From: Acidobacteriota bacterium
GTDB lineage: Bacteria > Actinomycetota > Acidimicrobiia > Spongiisociales > ZC4RG35
DNA length: 60,016 nt
Assembly (NCBI GenBank): GCA_022573225.1
Contig: JACZUI010000009.1
Span: 1-60,016, forward strand
Direction of reading: 5' to 3'
The notes under the pieces are model-generated. The model had not been told where the DNA came from. It saw only the letters and a list, made by a program, of their open reading frames with translations, and made no database searches. Numbering within the stretch: the stretch's first letter is position 1; every line of letters starts with the position of its first letter. Below are positions 28,705 to 36,590 of the stretch, piece after piece. The position numbers and the translations under genes were made by a program.

Positions 28705-29385
28705 TTAGTCGGCCGCGGACTCTTTGAGATCATCCGAAACATCGAGGCGACGGAATGCTCGACGTCCGTTCGATGTATCGAGAACCGCAGCCTCCCATCC
28801 CTCGCTATCGCGACTCTCTGCCCGCCGGAAGGCCTCGGCACCCAATTCCAGGGCCTGGTCGAGACTGATGCCTTCTTCCCATAGTTCCTCCAAGGCTTCT
28901 GTGAGCTGTTCGGCCTTGCCCCCAATGGCCACATAGTTCCTCTCATCGAACAACGTACCGTCGTAGGTGACCCGGAAGAGGCGGTGGTCCTCGCCGTCCT
29001 CGCTGATCTCGGCAATGAGCACCTCCACCTCGAACGGCTTGGGGTCCCTGGTGAAAATCACACCCAGGGTCTGGGCAAAGGCAGTGGCAAGTCCCATCGC
29101 AGTGACATCGTCCCGCGAGTAGAGATAACCCATCAGATCGGCCTGTCGGATGCCTGCCTTGCGGAGAGTCTCGAACTCGTTGTATTTGCCCACCCCGGCA
29201 AACGCGATTCGGTCGTACACCTCACTGATCTTGTGAAGCGCCGTTGACGGATTCTCGGCCAGGAGCAACATCCCGTCGGCGTAATCGACTGCCACGATTG
29301 AACGACCACGTGCGATTCCCTTCCGCGCAAAATCGGCCTTGTCCCTGACCAACTGTTCCGGAGCGACGTAGAAGGGGATAGTCAT
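28705..29385 (-). CDS. prcA: 20S proteasome alpha subunit PrcA
   Basis: PrcA forms the outer, gate-bearing rings of the bacterial proteasome. The 226-residue sequence begins [20 protein letters not shown], the usual alpha N-terminus, with KGIARGRSIVAVDYADGMLL following. YNEFETLRKAGIRQADLMGY and the C-terminal helix region (LTEALEELWEEGISLDQAL) match the family. Its ATG overlaps the prcB stop by four bases, so stoichiometric synthesis is probably coupled. Confidence 0.95.
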   Translation of the reverse strand: MTIPFYVAPEQLVRDKADFARKGIARGRSIVAVDYADGMLLLAENPSTALHKISEVYDRIAFAGVGKYNEFETLRKAGIRQADLMGYLYSRDDVTAMGLATAFAQTLGVIFTRDPKPFEVEVLIAEISEDGEDHRLFRVTYDGTLFDERNYVAIGGKAEQLTEALEELWEEGISLDQALELGAEAFRRAESRDSEGWEAAVLDTSNGRRAFRRLDVSDDLKESAAD

Positions 29386-30176
29386 TGGATCATCTCCACG
29401 GCGCGCTCCGCAATTGGAAGGATCTCGTCATCGTCCAGCTCGACCACGCCATCGGCGTCGATACGGAGCACGTTGGGAAGGATGCCGCGTCTCAAATCGG
29501 GTCCGCCGGTCGCAGTGTCCTCCTGAGCAGCCGCCACCAGAGCCCTCACCGCCAACTCAGCCGCCTCGTCGCCCGTCATGTCGTCTCGGTACTCGGTTCG
29601 CATAAAGGCCTTCGCTTCGCGGAACCCCGAGCCCGTGCCGCCGAAGTCGATCTCCTCATAACGTCCCCCAACAACGTCGAAGCTGTAGAGACGGCCTCGG
29701 TCTTCCCGCTCGTCAAAACCCGCGAAAAGAGGAACGACCACCAAGCCCTGAAACGCCATTGGAAGCTGACCGCGGACGAGTCGGGCCAGGAACGAGGCCT
29801 TTCCCTCGAGCGACAGCCTCACGCCTTCGATCTTCTCGTAGTGCTCCAGCTCGACCTGGAACAGCTTGACCATCTCGATCGCCAGTCCGGCGGTGCCGGC
29901 TATCGCTACTGCTGAAAGACTATCTGCCGGGAACACCTTGCGGATTCTGCGATGGGCGACGAAATGGCCCTCTGTGGCGCGGCGGTCCCCCGCCATGACC
30001 ACTCCATTGTCGAATCGAACCGCAAGGACCGTGGTTCCCTCTCGGATCGCAGGCGGCTTGTCACCGGGAGGAAACGACCAGGTTGGTTTGGCTCCAAGGC
30101 TGTCGAGCAGGTCGGTGAAGCTGGCACCAGGCACCGGCGCATCGAGAGGCAGAGGCACCACACGGTTTTGGGTCAC
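29382..30176 (-). CDS. prcB: 20S proteasome beta subunit PrcB, with propeptide
   Basis: PrcB is the catalytic subunit. Autocleavage is expected between Gly47 and Thr48 (IREG then [16 protein letters not shown]), leaving Thr48 as the N-terminal nucleophile and a 47-residue propeptide. The active-site Lys region ([18 protein letters not shown]) and [18 protein letters not shown] near the C-terminal half are typical. The start is GTG 30176, overlapping the pup stop as GTGA. Length is 264 residues, within the usual range. The mature enzyme would degrade pupylated proteins delivered by ARC. Confidence 0.96.
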   Translation of the reverse strand: MTQNRVVPLPLDAPVPGASFTDLLDSLGAKPTWSFPPGDKPPAIREGTTVLAVRFDNGVVMAGDRRATEGHFVAHRRIRKVFPADSLSAVAIAGTAGLAIEMVKLFQVELEHYEKIEGVRLSLEGKASFLARLVRGQLPMAFQGLVVVPLFAGFDEREDRGRLYSFDVVGGRYEEIDFGGTGSGFREAKAFMRTEYRDDMTGDEAAELAVRALVAAAQEDTATGGPDLRRGILPNVLRIDADGVVELDDDEILPIAERAVEMIQ

Positions 30177-30361
30177 TCGCCACCCTTTTGGACATAGTTC
30201 TTCACGAATTCCTCGGCGTTCTCCTCGAGGACCTCATCGATCTCATCGAGGAGATCGTCGAGTGCCTCGAGGTCCGCTTCGGTTTCTGCCGAGTCGGCTT
30301 CCTGCTCGGCGCCCTCCTCTTTGGACCGGCCTTTCGCTTTTGATCGTTCCCGATCAGACAT
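30173..30361 (-). CDS. pup: prokaryotic ubiquitin-like protein Pup (Glu-ending form)
   Basis: The 62-residue, highly acidic, intrinsically disordered protein ends [10 protein letters not shown]. The central helix-forming part ([20 protein letters not shown]) binds the coiled coil of ARC/Mpa, and the Gly-Gly-Glu end is the ligation site. Most actinobacterial Pups end in Gln and need deamidation by Dop; this one ends in Glu and could be ligated directly by PafA. The ATG directly follows the dop stop (TGAATG), with AGGAGG inside the last dop codons serving as ribosome-binding site. It overlaps prcB by four bases. Confidence 0.96.
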   Translation of the reverse strand: MSDRERSKAKGRSKEEGAEQEADSAETEADLEALDDLLDEIDEVLEENAEEFVKNYVQKGGE

Positions 30362-31831
30362 TCATCCTCCTAAGAGTTCCAGTAGGTCGGCCGCCGTCTC
30401 GGCTTCATCCAGAAGTCGACCAACCATCTCCTTGGTGCCACGCAATGGCTCCATCATAGGAATCCGTTTGAGATGCGATTCTCCGACGTCGAACACGAGG
30501 GAATCCCAGTTGGCGGCGACCAGGGCGTCGGAAAAGTCGGTCACGCATCGACCACGGAAGTAAGACCTGGTCTTCTCGGGCGGATGAGCCAACGCGGCCT
30601 TGATCTGATCGTCCGTGAACAGGCGGCGCATCGAGCCTCGGGCTGCCAGCCTGTAGTAGAGACCTCGCTCGGGGTCGACGTCGTGATACTGGAGGTCGAT
30701 CGCCTGCGCCCTGGCGCTGTCCCAAGTGATGCCGTCCCTCGCTCGATACCCTTCGATCAGATGCTTCTTGGCGACCCAGTCGAGAGTGTTGGAAAGCGAC
30801 ATTGGATCCTCTTCGAGACCGACCAAAACCCTCTCCCACTCTTCGAGAACCTGCTGCCAAACCGGCTCGTCCAGCTCCTTCTCGACGTATTTGTTCAGCC
30901 ATTCCAGATAACGCCACTGCAACTCCAACGCGGTAGCCGTGCCTCCCCCATCCAGGTCGACGCGATGTCTGAGGGCCGTGTCGTGGCTCACCGTCCAACA
31001 CGACTCGACCGGATCCAGGAGGTCGAGGGGGTCGGGGATGGCGCCGTCCTCGAGTGCCGCCAGTAGCAGCGCCGTAGAGCCCAGTTTCAGGAAGTTCTGG
31101 ACCTCGGAGAGATTGGCGTCGCCGATGATCACGTGAAGACGTCGGTACTTGGATGGATCGGCGTGGGGCTCGTCTCGGGTGTTGATGATTGGACGCTTGA
31201 GGGTGGTCTCGAGGCCAACCTCCTCCTCGAAGAAGTCGGCTCGCTGAGTTATCTGGAAGTCGACGTCCTGCCGACCGTTCTCAGACCCGACTTTGCCCGA
31301 CCCCGTGAAGATCTGCCTCGTGACCAGGAACGTCGTGGCGTAGCGGATGACATCGCCAAATGGAGTCTCCCGCGCCAGAAGGTAGTTCTCGTGGGCGCCG
31401 TACGAATTGCCCTTGCCGTCGGAATTGTTCTTGTAGAGAGAGACCCGTTTGTCAGAGATCTTGGATACCTCGACAGACGCAGAATGCATCACCCATTCGC
31501 CCACCTTGTCGTAGAGGGCCGCCTCGAGCGGGTCGAAGGCCTCCGGCGCGGCGTATTCCGGGTGGGCATGATCAACGTAGAGACGGGCCCCGTTGGCCAG
31601 CACCGAGTTGACGACCGCACCCTCGGGGTCGATCAGGCCAAATGTGTCGTGGCCGAAGCCCCGGGCGTCTCGGCCTGGTGACTCCTCTTCGTATGACCAC
31701 TGCACCTTCACCCGGGCGCCCGGGTAGCTGTTGACCACCAACGATGACGCCACAGCAGGATTGAACCCGGTGTCCCCCCTAACCGCGATCCCAAACTCGG
31801 TTTCGGTGCCGAGCACTTTGTGGATCGCCAT
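30362..31831 (-). CDS. dop: Pup deamidase/depupylase Dop
   Basis: Dop is the PafA paralogue that removes Pup from substrates and deamidates Pup-Gln. The 489-residue protein shows Glu10 in VLGTETEFGIAV and the catalytic Asp87 in RLYVDHAHPEYAAPE. Unlike PafA it has the extra Dop-loop between about residues 38 and 70 (YPGARVKVQWSYEEESPGRD). SLYKNNSDGKGNSYGAHENY and [20 protein letters not shown] match the family. Since the Pup encoded next door already ends in Glu, depupylation is probably its only needed activity here. Start ATG overlaps the arc stop by one base. Confidence 0.96.
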   Translation of the reverse strand: MAIHKVLGTETEFGIAVRGDTGFNPAVASSLVVNSYPGARVKVQWSYEEESPGRDARGFGHDTFGLIDPEGAVVNSVLANGARLYVDHAHPEYAAPEAFDPLEAALYDKVGEWVMHSASVEVSKISDKRVSLYKNNSDGKGNSYGAHENYLLARETPFGDVIRYATTFLVTRQIFTGSGKVGSENGRQDVDFQITQRADFFEEEVGLETTLKRPIINTRDEPHADPSKYRRLHVIIGDANLSEVQNFLKLGSTALLLAALEDGAIPDPLDLLDPVESCWTVSHDTALRHRVDLDGGGTATALELQWRYLEWLNKYVEKELDEPVWQQVLEEWERVLVGLEEDPMSLSNTLDWVAKKHLIEGYRARDGITWDSARAQAIDLQYHDVDPERGLYYRLAARGSMRRLFTDDQIKAALAHPPEKTRSYFRGRCVTDFSDALVAANWDSLVFDVGESHLKRIPMMEPLRGTKEMVGRLLDEAETAADLLELLGG

Positions 31832-33558
31832 CAGAGGTATTGACCGCCTGAGACTTTCTCGATCAAGCGGCTCTCGTCATCTCCGCCAACCAGGGTTCGC
31901 ACGTAGACAATTCGCTCGCCCTTCTTACCCGAGACACGAGCCCAGTCATCCGGGTTCGTCGTGTTGGGAAGATCTTCCTGCTCGCGGAACTCCTGCTTGA
32001 TGGCACGGATCAGGTCATCCTGGCGGACACCAACGGGCCCACCGGCAATCTGGCGCTTGATGGCGTCCTTCTTGGCTCGTCTCACGATGTTCTCAATCAT
32101 GGCACCCGATGCGAAGTCCTTGAAGTAGAGCGTTTCCCGATCGCCCGAGGCGTATGTGACTTCGAGGAACCGGTTCTCATCTGATTTCGAGTACATGGCG
32201 TCGACCGTTTCGGTGAGTATCTGGTCGATGTAGGCGGGTATGTCTCCCCCGCTCTCTTCGAGGGCGTCGGGATCGATCGGTGTGTTGGCACCCAAATAGA
32301 TGTGGAAGATCTCTTTGGCCGCGATGGAGTCGGGACGGTTGATCTTGATCTTCACGTCGAGACGGCCCGGCCTGAGGATCGCAGGGTCGATCAGGTCCTC
32401 CCGGTTGGATGCGCCGATGACGACGACATTCTTGAGCGACTCCACCCCGTCGAGCTCTGAGAGCAGTTGGGGAACGATGGTCGACTCCACATCGGAGCTG
32501 ATCCCGGTCCCACGGGTTCGGAACAGCGAGTCCATTTCGTCGAAGAAGACGATCACCGGGACCCCCTCATCCGCCTTCTCTTTGGCCCTTTGGAAAATGA
32601 GGCGGATTTGGCGCTCGGTCTCGCCAACCCATTTGCTCAAAAGCTCGGGGCCCTTGATATTGAGGAAGTACGACCTCACGTCGGGGTTACCCGACCGCTC
32701 CGAGACCTTCTTGGCCAGGCTGTTGGCCACAGCCTTGGCGATCAGGGTCTTGCCGCATCCTGGAGGGCCATAGAGCAGAATTCCCTTGGGTGGCTCAAGG
32801 TGGTACTCCTTGAAGAGGTCACGGTGGAGGTAGGGCAGCTCAACGGTGTCCCTGATCTGCTCGATCTGATCCACCAGGCCGCCAACGTCCCGATATGTGA
32901 TGTCGGGAACCTCTTCCAGCACCAGCTCCTCGATTTCGGGACGCTCCATCTTCTCCAGAATCAGGCTGGTCTTGGTGTCGATCCTGACGTAGTCACCGGG
33001 CCGGAGCTTGACGTCTGCCATGATCTCCGACCGCTGGAGTACCTTCTCCTCATCGGCATGGGCGATAACAACGATCCGACCGTCGTCTATCACCTCACGC
33101 ACCCGGAGAACCTCTCCCGAGGGGTCGAAATACCTGACGTCGATGATCGTGAAGGCCTCGTTGAGCAGCACCTCCTGGCCGACCTGCAACCGCTTCACTT
33201 CAACGCTGGGCTGAGCTGCCACCCGCAGTTTGCGAGAGCCGGTGAGGATATCGATCGTGCCGTCCTCGTTGATCTGGAGCACGGTTCCGAAGTTGTTGGG
33301 AGGGGAGGTGAGTTTCTCTACTTCCTCGCGGAGGACGCCGAGCTGCTCCCGGGCTTCTTCGAGCACTGCGGAGAGCTTGTCGTTCTGAGCAGCAGCCCGA
33401 TCGAGTCGCTCACGGGTCCGCCTCACGTCCGTCTCGAGCTCTTCGACACGCTTGGGGTCGTCACGGAGACGGCGGCGCAGGATCGAAAGCTCCTCCTCCA
33501 GTGCGGTAATCACATTCCGCAGCTTGGCGGCGTCATCCATCTTGCGTCCGTCGTCCAC
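31831..33558 (-). CDS. arc: proteasome-associated AAA ATPase ARC (Mpa)
   Basis: ARC/Mpa unfolds pupylated proteins and threads them into the 20S core. The 575-residue protein has an N-terminal coiled coil (about residues 10-85) that binds Pup, tandem OB domains (about 90-205), and one AAA domain with Walker A GPPGCGKT at 264-271 and Walker B DEMD at 340-343. It ends GGQYL, the penultimate-Tyr type tail that opens the proteasome gate. The GTG start at 33558 has AGGAGG six bases upstream; an ATG at 33540 is the alternative. A TATAAT box lies about 35 bases upstream. Confidence 0.96.
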   Translation of the reverse strand: MDDGRKMDDAAKLRNVITALEEELSILRRRLRDDPKRVEELETDVRRTRERLDRAAAQNDKLSAVLEEAREQLGVLREEVEKLTSPPNNFGTVLQINEDGTIDILTGSRKLRVAAQPSVEVKRLQVGQEVLLNEAFTIIDVRYFDPSGEVLRVREVIDDGRIVVIAHADEEKVLQRSEIMADVKLRPGDYVRIDTKTSLILEKMERPEIEELVLEEVPDITYRDVGGLVDQIEQIRDTVELPYLHRDLFKEYHLEPPKGILLYGPPGCGKTLIAKAVANSLAKKVSERSGNPDVRSYFLNIKGPELLSKWVGETERQIRLIFQRAKEKADEGVPVIVFFDEMDSLFRTRGTGISSDVESTIVPQLLSELDGVESLKNVVVIGASNREDLIDPAILRPGRLDVKIKINRPDSIAAKEIFHIYLGANTPIDPDALEESGGDIPAYIDQILTETVDAMYSKSDENRFLEVTYASGDRETLYFKDFASGAMIENIVRRAKKDAIKRQIAGGPVGVRQDDLIRAIKQEFREQEDLPNTTNPDDWARVSGKKGERIVYVRTLVGGDDESRLIEKVSGGQYL

Positions 33559-33591
33559 AGGCTTCCTCCTGGCTTGGTCGCCTTAGGGGCC

Positions 33592-33597
33592 ATTATA
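33592..33597 (-). promoter_or_regulatory. candidate -10 box upstream of arc
   Basis: On the minus strand the sequence reads TATAAT, a perfect match to the housekeeping sigma -10 consensus, 34 bases before the arc start codon. I see no good -35 element at the expected distance; many actinobacterial promoters rely on the -10 alone. It would drive arc-dop-pup-prcBA and possibly the paf genes. Confidence 0.45.
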
Positions 33598-33669
33598 CGA
33601 AGGGGGGCGGCTAGTTCATTGGGTTCCCGGGACCAACTTTCTTGCCACGGTTGCCGGATCGGGGTTGAT

Positions 33670-33746
33670 GTTTCCTCCCCTCGAGCGGAGCGACACGTTT
33701 CCTCCCCTCGAGCGGAGCGAATTTGGGGAAGGTGGCACGAAGTGCC
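33670..33746. repeat. REP-like intergenic repeat between arc and trmI
   Basis: Two direct copies of a 24-base unit (starting GTTTCCTCCCCTCGAGCGGA) lie at 33670-33693 and 33697-33720. They are followed by an AATTTGGGGAAGG stretch and a small hairpin GGCAC-GAA-GTGCC at 33734-33746, then GGAGGGGGG. C-rich and G-rich arms of this kind frame short palindromic repeats that occur in many copies in some genomes. It lies in the largest intergenic gap (215 bases) of the long minus-strand run. Only one instance is visible in this window. Confidence 0.6.
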
Positions 33747-33773
33747 GGAGGGGGGCAACAGACTCCAGATGCG

Positions 33774-34565
33774 TCAATTCTCGGAGGGTTCCGCCTCGAT
33801 CCGTCGCATGAAGACGAGGAACCCGGTATGCCCGATCATCTGATGCTCGGGGCGCACCGATCTCCCTTTCACGTTCCAGTCTCGAACCATGAATTCCTTG
33901 ACTTCGATCTCGGCGAAGCGCCGACTGTCTCGCGCCTCCTTGACGAGTTTCTCGACCTGCGGCACGGTGGGTAGGTAGGCGAAGAACCCACCGCCCGGAG
34001 GCTGGTGCTCGGCCGCCGCATTCAGCGTCTCGGAGGGGTCCGGCAGGTCGAGCACGATGCGGTCGGGCTTGGTCGTTTCCACCTGTTCGGCGACGTCACC
34101 CGTGATCAGGCTGAGATTGTCGGGAATGCTGCCGAACCATCGCTCGATCGCCTTTCTGGCGTGAGAAGCGTGGTCGTCCCTGATCTCGACGCTCACGACG
34201 GTGCCGTCCGGCCCGACCGCTCGGATGAGCGCCATTGTCATCGCACCTGATCCGGTGCCGGCCTCGAGCACCGTCATCCCTGGCCCGATGTCGGCGTAGA
34301 TGAGGATGGGGCCTAGATCCTTCGGATAGACAATCTGGGCTCCGCGCCTCATCTTGAGGATGTAATCGGCGAGCCGTGGGCGGAGCAGCAACATCTGGCC
34401 GCCAGACGAGGAAGTCACCCAGGAGCCGCCATCCATGCCGATGAGGTCCGAATGCGCGATTGCACCCTGGTGGTACCGAAATGTGCGCCCGGCGTCGAGT
34501 TTGAGCAGGAAGTGTCGGCCCTTGCTGTCGATCAGAAGGACAGTCTCTCCGGCCTGCAATTCCAT
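33774..34565 (-). CDS. trmI: tRNA (adenine(58)-N1)-methyltransferase TrmI
   Basis: TrmI methylates A58 in the T-loop of tRNAs. The 263-residue protein has an N-terminal beta-barrel-like domain (ELQAGETVLLIDSKGRHFLL), then RRGAQIVYPKDLGPILIYAD and the SAM-binding motif VLEAGTGSGAMTMALIRAVG. DRIVLDLPDPSETLNAA contains the DLP-x-P catalytic-region motif typical of TrmI. Mycobacterial trmI is also located just upstream of the arc/mpa locus. Its ATG overlaps the stop of the 30-residue gene by one base. Confidence 0.94.
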   Translation of the reverse strand: MELQAGETVLLIDSKGRHFLLKLDAGRTFRYHQGAIAHSDLIGMDGGSWVTSSSGGQMLLLRPRLADYILKMRRGAQIVYPKDLGPILIYADIGPGMTVLEAGTGSGAMTMALIRAVGPDGTVVSVEIRDDHASHARKAIERWFGSIPDNLSLITGDVAEQVETTKPDRIVLDLPDPSETLNAAAEHQPPGGGFFAYLPTVPQVEKLVKEARDSRRFAEIEVKEFMVRDWNVKGRSVRPEHQMIGHTGFLVFMRRIEAEPSEN

Positions 34566-34657
34566 CAGAGGAATGCGATGACCGAGACCACGAGGGCCAG
34601 GACCATCGAGATGACCACGATCCAGATGATTGCCTTAACGAGCTTCTTGTTCTGCAT
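34565..34657 (-). CDS. 30-residue single-pass membrane protein upstream of trmI
   Basis: ATG 34657 opens a 30-codon frame: a basic start MQNKKLVKA then one long hydrophobic helix (IIWIVVISMVLALVVSVIAF) ending Leu. Its TGA shares a base with the trmI ATG, suggesting coupling. The shape (a few lysines plus one helix) resembles short uncharacterised proteins such as the DUF4044 type found near other core genes, but I cannot make a firm family call. It appears to be the first gene of the minus-strand run. Confidence 0.5.
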   Translation of the reverse strand: MQNKKLVKAIIWIVVISMVLALVVSVIAFL

Positions 34658-34700
34658 GATGTTTGAATAGACCCTTGACGCGAGCGGCAACGGTAGACAC

Positions 34701-34970
34701 TTGAAGCGAAGTACAAAGAAATTGGTGAGACGGGTTCTCGGAACCTCGGATCTGGCCGGAGCCGGTCTCGACCGCACCCTGCGCGGCCTCCGCACCGGTG
34801 ACCAACGCGAGTTGTACCTTGGGCTCGGGCTGGTCGCAGTGGCGTTCCTTCGCCGGACCGCCCCCCGCAAACGGCTCGTCTACCGCAAGGCTGTGCCGGA
34901 AGGCTCGGCCATCGTCATCCATCACCGGAGCCACGGCGACCCCCGGATCAAGGTCGTCCGCCCTAAATAA
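34701..34970 (+). CDS. hypothetical basic protein, 89 residues
   Basis: The frame begins at TTG 34701 and is divergent from the 30-residue gene, with a 43-base gap. The product is basic (begins MKRSTKKLVRRVLGTSDLAG) with a short hydrophobic stretch (LYLGLGLVAVAFL) in the middle and a C-terminal part ending HGDPRIKVVRPK. The middle segment could be a membrane helix or an amphipathic one. Codon use and composition look like a real gene. I do not recognise a family. It ends four bases before the first copy of the palindromic repeat. Confidence 0.5.
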   Translation: MKRSTKKLVRRVLGTSDLAGAGLDRTLRGLRTGDQRELYLGLGLVAVAFLRRTAPRKRLVYRKAVPEGSAIVIHHRSHGDPRIKVVRPK

Positions 34971-34973
34971 CCC

Positions 34974-35020
34974 TTCTGTGAGTCTTTTTTCGCGGCTCAC
35001 GGAAACAATGACTCACAGAA
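34974..35020. repeat. palindromic repeat, copy 1 (left of the AbiEi-like gene)
   Basis: An 11-base perfect inverted repeat, TTCTGTGAGTC and GACTCACAGAA, encloses a 25-base centre with T6, CGCGG and CTCACGGAA. The inner CTCAC can also pair with the GTGAG of the left arm, so two foldings compete. Nearly the same 47-base sequence recurs in the same orientation at 35990-36040. Confidence 0.85.
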
Positions 35021-35067
35021 CGGAATCTGTCGGATGGAACTGACAGGATCGTGGGATGGGGGAATCC

Positions 35068-35958
35068 ATGAAACGCGCTCGCCGAGCCGCATCCAAGTCG
35101 TACGGCCTGATCGACCGGAGGACCGCATTGAGTCTCGGTCTAACTGATTCGTCTGCATATCGCCGGGTAAGCAAAGGGGAACTCGACCGCCTTGCTCCAG
35201 GTGTCCTCTACACCAATGCGACTCCACCCGGCTGGAGGACGCGGGTGCGCGGGGCCACGCTTGCCGCCGGTCCCAACTCTCTCGCATCCCACCGGACAGC
35301 GGCCGTCTTGTATGAGCTCGAGGGAGTTCGAGGTCGAATGATCGAATTGACGGTTCCCTATACCAATCAGCCGTTTCCAGATGATGTGATAGTTCACCGA
35401 ACACGACGGTTGCTGCCCTCGGACACCGTGGCTGGGATTCCGGTGACCACCGTGGAGCGCACCCTACTCGACCTTGCATCATTGCTACCCGACATCACCC
35501 TGGAGAAGGCGATGATGAGCGCCATCCGGAAAGAGCTCACCGCTCCGCACCAGATTGGGGAGCTCATCGCCGAACAGGGAGGACGCGGTGTCCGTGGCAC
35601 CAAGAGGGCCCGCCGAGTGTTGGCTCTGACCGATGACGGGATCACTGGCAGCCCGTCTGAGGTCGACACCCTCGAATTGATCCGTCAGGCACCGGTCCCG
35701 ATGCCGGTCTGTCAATACGAGATCGACCTGCCCGGTGGCCTCCACGCGTACCCCGACTTTGCCTGGCCATTGGAGATGAAAATCGTGGAGGTGGATGGAC
35801 TCGACACCCACGGCTCCGCAGACAGGCTTCACAACGATCTACAGCGTCAAAACCTGCTCATGGAACTTGGCTGGGAGATTCGACGATTCAGCGCTCGAGC
35901 GGTCCGCCGTGACCCTCAACGCGTGATCGCCGAGATCGTCATGTTCATCAACGCGTGA
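35068..35958 (+). CDS. AbiEi-type N-domain plus DUF559/Vsr-like domain protein
   Basis: ATG 35068 (preceded by GGGATGGGGG) gives 296 residues; an in-frame ATG at 35056 is possible. The N-terminus (SYGLIDRRTALSLGLTDSSA then YRRVSKGELDRLAPGVL) is the winged helix of AbiEi-like antitoxins, followed by TLAAGPNSLASHRTAAVLYE and TVERTLLDLASLLPD typical of that family. The C-terminus (YPDFAWPLEMKIVEVDGLDT then HGSADRLHNDLQRQNLL and GWEIRRFSARAV) matches the DUF559 restriction-endonuclease-like fold. No AbiEii-type toxin gene is adjacent. Two direct palindromic repeats bracket it. Confidence 0.8.
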   Translation: MKRARRAASKSYGLIDRRTALSLGLTDSSAYRRVSKGELDRLAPGVLYTNATPPGWRTRVRGATLAAGPNSLASHRTAAVLYELEGVRGRMIELTVPYTNQPFPDDVIVHRTRRLLPSDTVAGIPVTTVERTLLDLASLLPDITLEKAMMSAIRKELTAPHQIGELIAEQGGRGVRGTKRARRVLALTDDGITGSPSEVDTLELIRQAPVPMPVCQYEIDLPGGLHAYPDFAWPLEMKIVEVDGLDTHGSADRLHNDLQRQNLLMELGWEIRRFSARAVRRDPQRVIAEIVMFINA

Positions 35959-35989
35959 AGACGCAACGCCCCGGCTGCGGACACATGGC

Positions 35990-36040
35990 CTTTCTGTGAG
36001 TCTTTTTTCGCGGCTCACGGAAAGAAAGACTCACAGAAAG
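35990..36040. repeat. palindromic repeat, copy 2 (right of the AbiEi-like gene)
   Basis: A 13-base perfect inverted repeat (CTTTCTGTGAGTC at 35990-36002, GACTCACAGAAAG at 36028-36040). It shares with copy 1 the whole core from TTCTGTGAGTC through T6, CGCGGCTCACGGAAA to ACTCACAGAA with only two or three differences, in direct orientation. It begins 31 bases after the gene stop and ends four bases before the neighbouring gene. Confidence 0.85.
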
Positions 36041-36044
36041 GATT

Positions 36045-36239
36045 TCAGACCCGGTAGATCTCGACCAGAGTCTTGTTCCTCGAGCCGCGGCGACGGCCAA
36101 TGAGGAAGGCCACTGCGATCAGGACCGCCACGGCCACGCCGGCGAGCACCGCGGTGTTCTGAGCCGACTCACGGGTTTCGTCGATGGCTCCGACGATCTC
36201 TTGGGCCTTGGCTTCGAGGTCGTCTTTAGTGACTGTCAT
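36045..36239 (-). CDS. small single-pass membrane protein, 64 residues
   Basis: ATG 36239 gives MTVTKDDLEAKAQEIVGAID, an amphipathic helix, then a membrane helix (TAVLAGVAVAVLIAVAFLIG) and a basic tail RRRGSRNKTLVEIYRV. This shape recurs in actinobacteria next to Holin-X-type proteins. It overlaps the upstream holin-like gene by 14 bases. No specific function can be given. The longer frame to 36281 lies in that gene. Confidence 0.65.
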   Translation of the reverse strand: MTVTKDDLEAKAQEIVGAIDETRESAQNTAVLAGVAVAVLIAVAFLIGRRRGSRNKTLVEIYRV

Positions 36240-36528
36240 CTTGCATTCTCCAGACAACGATCCCAGCCGCGCCGGCTCCACCCAACGCGGCTAGCAACCG
36301 CGCGAGCACGACCCACCATTCGCCATCGGGCAGGACCATCTTTAGTGCGCTGTACAGGGCGAGAACCAGGAACACGCCGCCCAATGAGAGAACAGCGGCG
36401 CCTCCAAAACCCATTCCGGCGTGCTTACCGAGACGTTTGGCCGGCTCGATCGTCTCCTGTCGCAGGTACTCCTGCGACATCTCGATGAGCTCGGTGGTGA
36501 GCTGCGGAATCTCTCTTGGGTCAGCCAT
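36226..36528 (-). CDS. putative actinobacterial Holin-X / phage-holin-like membrane protein
   Basis: ATG 36528 gives 100 residues. An N-terminal amphipathic part (EIPQLTTELIEMSQEYLRQE and TIEPAKRLGKHAG) is followed by two membrane helices (GFGGAAVLSLGGVFLVLALY and VLARLLAALGGAGAAGIVVW). This is the arrangement of the Holin-X (PF07332-like) family, where the name comes from phage holins although chromosomal members have no proven lytic role. It forms a two-gene unit with the 64-residue protein and diverges from the MFS gene. Confidence 0.7.
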   Translation of the reverse strand: MADPREIPQLTTELIEMSQEYLRQETIEPAKRLGKHAGMGFGGAAVLSLGGVFLVLALYSALKMVLPDGEWWVVLARLLAALGGAGAAGIVVWRMQDDSH

Positions 36529-36590
36529 TGGAAAACTAGAGGCTAACAAGTGCTGGAAACCACGCCACCGGGGGTTATCGTGCCCGAGGA

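Noticed and set aside
32467-33843. 458-codon plus frame opposite arc
   Set aside because: Antisense to a complete AAA ATPase and crossing a repeat; its end (SPRAERHVSSPRAER) is only translated repeat DNA.
35068-36040. Complete type IV toxin-antitoxin pair
   Set aside because: Only an AbiEi-like gene with a nuclease-like C-terminus is present; no AbiEii-type nucleotidyltransferase toxin lies on either side.
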